A DNA stretch of 64,000 bases, from the NCBI RefSeq assembly GCF_030704535.1, contig NC_081813.1, positions 5,975,001-6,039,000 on the forward strand, given 5' to 3'. Positions 58,774 through 64,000 of the stretch are shown here, piece after piece. The stretch comes from Vitis vinifera. Lineage: Eukaryota; Streptophyta; Magnoliopsida; Vitales; Vitaceae. How positions within the stretch are numbered: position 1 is the first letter of the stretch; each line of letters begins with the position of its first letter. The position numbers were made by a program, and so were the translations under genes. Below the pieces are notes generated by a model. That model worked only from the letters and a program-made list of their open reading frames with translations. It ran no database searches and was not told where the DNA came from.

Positions 58774-58856
58774 GAATGAGTGAAAATGAGAGGGGTCGCC
58801 GACCGGCAGTGGCTCACCGGCGACGACTGGCCGATGGTTTGTCGGTGGCACTAACA

Positions 58857-58896
<40 letters not shown>

Positions 58897-59852
58897 GTCA
58901 CAATAATAATAATAATAAATCAATAGAATAGTGTTTGGATCGAGAGAAAGCGAGGGAAAATGATGGAAATAAAGAAATGGGGGCTGACAAGAGAGAAAAG
59001 AAAAAGGAAAACAAAAAAACAGGGGAAATGTCATGGGAAGAAGAAGAGAAAGGGAGGGAAAAAAAACCAAAACAAAAAAATGGGGAAAAGGGGCTGCTAC
59101 TGCCGTGTGAGAGTTTAGGGAGAAAAATAGGAATAGAAAAATAAGGAAGAGGGGAATAAGGGGCGGCCGATCTTTTGGAAATGGGTAAAGGGAGAGAGGA
59201 GAGAAAAAAATTGGAGCAAAAAAAAAAAATCCCTCGGGCCGTCTCTTCATTTTTTTCGGGTAGTCCAGAGTAGAAGAATGGGGGGAAGAAGAAGAAGCGG
59301 GAAAAAACAAAAAAAAATGGAGGGGAAAAATGGCGGTCGTTCTTGGGAATTGGGGGGAAAAAGTGGAGGGCAAAATGGGGAGAAAAAAAATGGGGGCGGC
59401 GGCGACGGCGGCGGCCGTGTGGGAAGAATAGGAAGAGAGAGAGTATGAGTGGGTGGGTGGAAAATGGAAAAGAAGATAAAAAAAAAATAAAATTAAAAAT
59501 AAGAAAAGAGAGATGAGATGGCGGCTGATGGTGAGGGGAATGGGAGGAGAGAGAATAAGTGGGTGGGGTGGTTGGGGGAGTAGGAAGAGAGAGGAGAGAG
59601 AAAAGAAAAAATAAAAATAAATAAAAATAAAATAGAATATAATAATAATAATAATAATAATTATAATAGTAATAATGATAATAAAATAAAAGTAATAGTA
59701 TTAAAATAAAATAAAATAATATACAAAATAATAAAAGCTATTAAATGGTGAGTGGGTCAAAAAATACATATAATTGGAATTTAAAATTTATTAATAAAAT
59801 TAGGTTTAAAATTAATATAAAAATAAAATTGAGACAAATTTTGGGATGTACA
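56581..59852 (-). repeat. 5' LTR of the Tat/Ogre-like element
   Basis: Starts TGTGGACCCC and ends GATGTACA; 3272 bp. Colinear with 45202-48407, with AAT microsatellites at ~58650-58772 and ~58860-58916. Confidence 0.92.
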
Positions 59853-62184
59853 AAAATGTTTGGATATTAGAAGGTCTAAAGTTTAGGCTTTTATTAGTAA
59901 TATTTCTATGAAAAAACAAAAAATTTATCTTGCTTTTTTTAAAACATTTTTTTCAAAATTTTGAAAATTTTGAGAAAGTAAAAAATTTTTAATCCTTAAA
60001 TGTTAAGTATTTTAAAAAGTGTTTTCAAGTAAAAAAAATATATGTACTTACTTTTGTATAAGAATTTTTATATTTTATTCTATTTTATAAACAAAAATAA
60101 AAAATGTATCCAAACATATACTAACTAATTCTCTTTAAAAATGTTTCTAATGGAAAGGTACTAACAAATGACTTTCAAATAAAAATGGTTTAAACAAAAT
60201 CACTCTCAAACAAGTCTAAGTTATAATAAATATTTTTCACCAAAATGATTTTTATTTAAAGAAGAAGCCTCAAAATGATTTTAATTTAAACTCATTTCAT
60301 TTGTAATCTTGTAATCCCATGCCCTAAATGTTCCCATTCATCAATTCCATTGGTAAAATTTTATTAGAATTAATAATTATTAAAAAAATTAAATTCAAAA
60401 CCTTTTTTAAAAATCCCACTGTTTATATTGTAATTTGGATAGTCATTTCTAATAAAAAAGATATTATCAATATTTTATTTTTATTTATTTTCATTTTGGT
60501 GAAATTATAGAATTACGTGAATTTTTCTTCTTAAAATAAAAAAAATATTATAAAGAAAATGGGGGAAAGCTAATACGCTAGATGAAAATATATGGATTAA
60601 TATGTGCAATCAATTTGCATAAAATTAAAATTCTGATTATTTTCATTTTTATTGTTGTTATTTAATCAAAATAACAATAAGCGGAATGAAAAAAAGAAAC
60701 GTGAGAATTAAAAATTCTTCGTGGAAAATGCTAGCTAGTTGTACTAATATTTCATAGTGGGAGGCTATATTTGTTCGCCATTTTTTCCAAAGAACTTTAT
60801 TAAAGGTGATGGTGATGGTGATTATTTTCCACATATATCATCATGTGTCTTGTGCATGATTAAATCTTTATTCTTGTACTGGAATATCATATTGATCTAA
60901 GAAATTTATAATTATAAAAAGAATTAAATTTTGTGGCTTAAAAATGAGGATTACCTATTTACCCCTCTAGATAGTTTCAAGAATTAAGATAAAAACTTTT
61001 AAAAATCATATCAAGTTTCATGGTAAAATATCATCAACCCTCCAAAATGTTAAAAGACTTAAAATTTTATCAAAATAAAAATTATTTTTTAATAATATAA
61101 AATAGAATAATCCTTTTGATAGAAAGTGGCACTCTAAAGATTTTCATTGAAAATATCATCCATTAGGCATTGTGCCCCAATTTTTTCTATGGAAGATGCC
61201 AACTGGTTATGCTAAAATTTCCAAGGTGGGAGGCCATATTGTCTGCCATTTTATCCCCATTTTTTCTTATCAGAGCGCCACTTTAATAGAGGTCATAGTG
61301 AAGATGATGGTGGGTACACTAAAGTCCACTTTATTAAAGGTGATTGTAAACATGATAATGACTTTTAAATGATTTAAGCTCTTCGATAAGGAAAAACTAT
61401 ACATCATATATCATCACGTCTTATGTATAATTTGATCTTTATTCTTATGCTTGGATAATATACTTTGATTAAAGAAATTTATAGTTATGAAAAAAATTAA
61501 ATTTTGTGACTTAAAAATATAAATTACTTATTTACTCCCTCCAAATGGTTTAAAGAATTAATAAAAACTTTTAAAAACTATACAGAATTTCATGGTAAAA
61601 TATCAACTCTCAAGAATGTCAAAAGACTTAAAATTTTATCAAAATAAAAACTAATTTTCATTAATACAAAAGAGAATAAACTTTTTTCTTGGATAGAAAG
61701 TGATACTTAGAAGATTTTCAATTAAAAATATTATACCATAGGCGTTGATAGAATGTTAGCTAACATGTTTATCAAGGATTTAATTTGTGAAAAATGAATA
61801 AAAATCAATTAACTAATTGATAGGACAGTTGAAAGTGCATTTGATAATGATTTTAAAAAATGTTTTTAGTCTTAAAAGTATTTTTAAAAAAAATTAAATA
61901 TGATAAAATTTAGACAATACTTTTAAAAATATGAAAAATCTCTTGTAATTGTGAAAAATCTTTTACAATATTTTTCAAAGAAATACTTGATAGAAGATTA
62001 TCTTAAAAACTATTTTGAATACAATATTTTCGATAAAAATGCTTCTACTAAAAATAGTACCAAATACACTTCTAATAATTACATTTCCCACAAATTTTCT
62101 AGAAACCAAACATATTAATGGGAATAAGGGAACATGAAGCACCCTCTCCAACGAGAAGTTGAAGCCAATACCTATACCTTCTAA
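59853..62184. other. Spacer upstream of the second NLR, with duplicated block A'
   Basis: 59930-60415 repeats the block at 19890-20615. The region after it contains an internal duplication: ~60720-61080 and ~61140-61640 share TTCCAAGGTGGGAGGC-like, AAGATGATGGTG-like and GACTTAAAATTTTATCAAAATAAAAA sequence. No gene is seen. Confidence 0.65.
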
Positions 62185-62278
62185 ACCAACTCCTCTCTTC
62201 TGCTTGATTCATCGTCTCAAAGCTCTCCACACTCATCATTTCCCTCAAAACTAGTTATTAATCCTCTTTGACAAAACC
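62185..62278 (+). promoter_or_regulatory. Leader of the second NLR gene
   Basis: Aligns with 9029-9119 (CCAACTCCTCT, TGCTTGATTCATCRTC, CAAAGCTCTCCACACTCATC). Upstream of 62185 the match to the first NLR promoter ends, so the two genes now have different distal promoters. Confidence 0.75.
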
Positions 62279-64000
62279 ATGGGCAACATTTTCTCCATTT
62301 CAATCTCCGTTGACCACCTTATCTCTAGTTGCTGGAATCGCACTACTGAACATGCAAATTACCTGTGCAAACTCCCAGAAAATCTGGTAGCTCTGGGAAC
62401 TGCTTGTGAAAGATTGAGGGAGTTCAGGAACGATGTGATGAGGAGGGTGGATATCGCTGAGAGGGAACAAATGCAGCGGCTCGACCAAGTACAAGGGTGG
62501 CTTTCAAGGGTTGAAACTCTGGAAACTCAAGTCACTCAACTGATTGGAGATGGCACCGAGGAGGTTGAGAAGAAATGTATGGGTGGTTGCTGTCCTAGGA
62601 ATTGCAGGACCAGATACAAGTTGGGGAAGAGAGTAGCTAGAAAGTTGAAAGAAGTGGACATTCTAATGAGCCAAAGACCTTCGGATGCGGTGGCTGAGAG
62701 GTTACCTTCACCTCGCCTAGGTGAAAGGCCTAATCAAGCAACTGTCGGCATGAATTTCAGAATTGGTAAGGTTTGGAGCAGCCTTCATCAAGAACAAGTG
62801 GGAATTATCGGCCTATATGGATTAGGAGGAGTTGGGAAAACCACCCTCTTAACCCAAATCAATAATGCTTTTACCAAAAGAACAGATGATTTTGATTTTG
62901 TGATCTGGTCAACAGTTTCCAAAAATGTAAACCTTGAAAACATTCAGGACGACATCTGGAAGACGATAGGGTTTTGTGATGATAAATGGAAAAGCAAAAG
63001 TCGAGATGAGAAAGCTAAGAGCATCTGGAGAGTCCTGAGCGAAAAGAGGTTCGTGCTGTTGCTAGATGATTTATGGGAGTGGTTGGATTTATCAGACGTC
63101 GGAGTCCCATTCCAAAATAAGAAAAATAAGATAGTATTCACCACTCGATCAGAAGAGGTGTGCGCTCAAATGGAAGCGGATAAGAAGATCAAAGTGGAAT
63201 GCCTAACATGGACAGAATCCTGGGAATTGTTTCGAATGAAGCTTGGAGAAGACACTCTCGATTTCCATCCTGAGATACCGGAGCTCGCTCAAGCCGTCGC
63301 ACAAGAGTGTTGTGGTTTGCCACTTGTGCTAACTACCATCGGCAGGGCCATGGCTTGTAAGAAGACGCCGCAGGAATGGAAATATGCATTTAAAGTGTTA
63401 CAAAGCTCTGCCTCAAAATTTCCAGGTATGAGTGACAGAGTGTTCCCTCTTTTAAAATACAGTTATGATTGCTTACCCACCGAAGTTGTCAGATCTTGCT
63501 TCTTGTATTGTTCTCTATTTCCAGAAGATTATCAGATACCAAAAATAGCTATGATAAAGCGTTGGTTTTGTGAAGGCCTTTTAGACGAATTTGATGACAT
63601 GAAGGGAGCAGAAAACCAGGGTTACAACATTATTGGCACTCTGATTCATGCATGTCTATTAGAAGAAGGTGATGTTGATTATGTAGTAAAACTGCATGAT
63701 GTAATCCGTGATATGGCATTGTGGATAGCTTGTGAAACAGGGAAGGAGCAGGACAAGTTCTTGGTGCAGGCCTCCAGTGGGTTAACTGAAGCTCCTGAAG
63801 TTGCTAGATGGATGGGACCAAAAAGGATTTCACTTATCGGTAACCAAATTGAGAAACTAACAGGGTCTCCTAATTGCCCCAATCTCTCAACTTTGTTTCT
63901 TCAGGATAATAGTTTGAAGATGATCACTGATAGTTTCTTCCAGTTTATGCCAAATCTAAGAGTTTTAGACTTGTCAAGGAATGCTATGACTGAATTACCA
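62279..64000 (+). CDS. RPS5-like CC-NBS-LRR resistance protein, runs off the window
   Basis: Second copy of the NLR. The frame is open from the ATG to the window end (574 codons seen) and aligns with the first copy with no net insertion or deletion. The P-loop GLGGVGKTT, kinase-2 LLLDDLW, FTTRS, GLPL and LHDVIRDMALW motifs are all present. The N-terminus is MGNIFS: Gly2 for myristoylation is kept but the Cys5 of the first copy is Phe. Differences cluster in the first 60 residues and around residues 400-450. As far as visible it lacks damage, so it is the likelier functional member; the LRR half is outside the window. Confidence 0.95.
   Translation, partial: MGNIFSISISVDHLISSCWNRTTEHANYLCKLPENLVALGTACERLREFRNDVMRRVDIAEREQMQRLDQVQGWLSRVETLETQVTQLIGDGTEEVEKKCMGGCCPRNCRTRYKLGKRVARKLKEVDILMSQRPSDAVAERLPSPRLGERPNQATVGMNFRIGKVWSSLHQEQVGIIGLYGLGGVGKTTLLTQINNAFTKRTDDFDFVIWSTVSKNVNLENIQDDIWKTIGFCDDKWKSKSRDEKAKSIWRVLSEKRFVLLLDDLWEWLDLSDVGVPFQNKKNKIVFTTRSEEVCAQMEADKKIKVECLTWTESWELFRMKLGEDTLDFHPEIPELAQAVAQECCGLPLVLTTIGRAMACKKTPQEWKYAFKVLQSSASKFPGMSDRVFPLLKYSYDCLPTEVVRSCFLYCSLFPEDYQIPKIAMIKRWFCEGLLDEFDDMKGAENQGYNIIGTLIHACLLEEGDVDYVVKLHDVIRDMALWIACETGKEQDKFLVQASSGLTEAPEVARWMGPKRISLIGNQIEKLTGSPNCPNLSTLFLQDNSLKMITDSFFQFMPNLRVLDLSRNAMTELP

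Larger units (their letters stand above)
45202..59852 (-). mobile_element. Non-autonomous Tat/Ogre-like LTR retrotransposon, 14.65 kb
   Basis: Two similar LTRs of ~3.2 kb flank an 8.2-kb interior. Orientation is minus: the primer site adjoins the right LTR and the polypurine tract adjoins the left one. From 5' to 3' on the minus strand the interior holds a long leader, a decayed gag fused to the integrase C-terminus, a ~310-bp tandem array and a minisatellite before the tract. Protease, reverse transcriptase, RNase H and the integrase core are absent. Large LTRs, an Arg-type primer site and tandem repeats in the 3' untranslated region are features of the Tat/Ogre branch of Ty3-gypsy. No 5-bp target duplication is present (GAAGT on the left, AAAAT on the right). 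Confidence 0.85.

Overview
The window looks like plant nuclear DNA, most likely from a woody eudicot such as grapevine (Vitis). That is inferred from RPS5-type CC-NBS-LRR genes, GT-AG introns, Ty1-copia, Tat/Ogre-like and Mutator-like (MULE) elements and AT-rich spacers; no marker fixes the species. It is a disease-resistance gene cluster blown apart by nested transposons. The host framework is two NLR genes on the + strand: a C-terminally truncated copy (9120-10961) and a second copy entering at 62279 and running off the end. Their leaders are duplicated DNA. A third, gene-less copy of the NLR promoter lies at 21957-22683 plus 44844-45201.

Left to right: the end of a Tat/Ogre-like LTR element (1-~1560), a decayed unidentified host gene (~1600-4980, minus), a degenerate Ty1-copia fragment (6055-7942, minus), the NLR promoter and truncated NLR, a MULE-type insertion carrying a plant-mobile-domain gene and a transposase ORF without its catalytic core (11243-15798, minus) separated by a 155-bp tandem array, AT-rich spacer, then the orphan promoter.

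That orphan promoter is split by a ~4.2-kb solo LTR (22689-44838, 5-bp target duplication CATAT). The solo LTR is itself split by a complete 17.9-kb MULE (26874-44800) with matching 68-bp terminal inverted repeats and a perfect 9-bp target duplication AAAAATCAA. The MULE carries a MuDR-type transposase, a GRF zinc-finger membrane protein, a 14-exon Ulp1-type SUMO protease gene (minus) and captured host gene pieces: a receptor-like kinase, GDP-mannose 3,5-epimerase and unidentified exons. It also holds a copia remnant and a five-unit ~330-bp array directly upstream of the transposase.

From 45202 to 59852 lies a 14.65-kb minus-strand LTR element with ~3.2-kb LTRs, a tRNA-Arg-like primer site and a polypurine tract. 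Its body is mostly tandem repeats; the coding remnant joins gag directly to the last part of integrase, so protease, reverse transcriptase and RNase H are missing. It has no matching target duplication and the NLR promoter homology stops at its left edge, which suggests inter-element recombination that deleted an NLR copy. After ~2.4 kb of spacer the second NLR begins.
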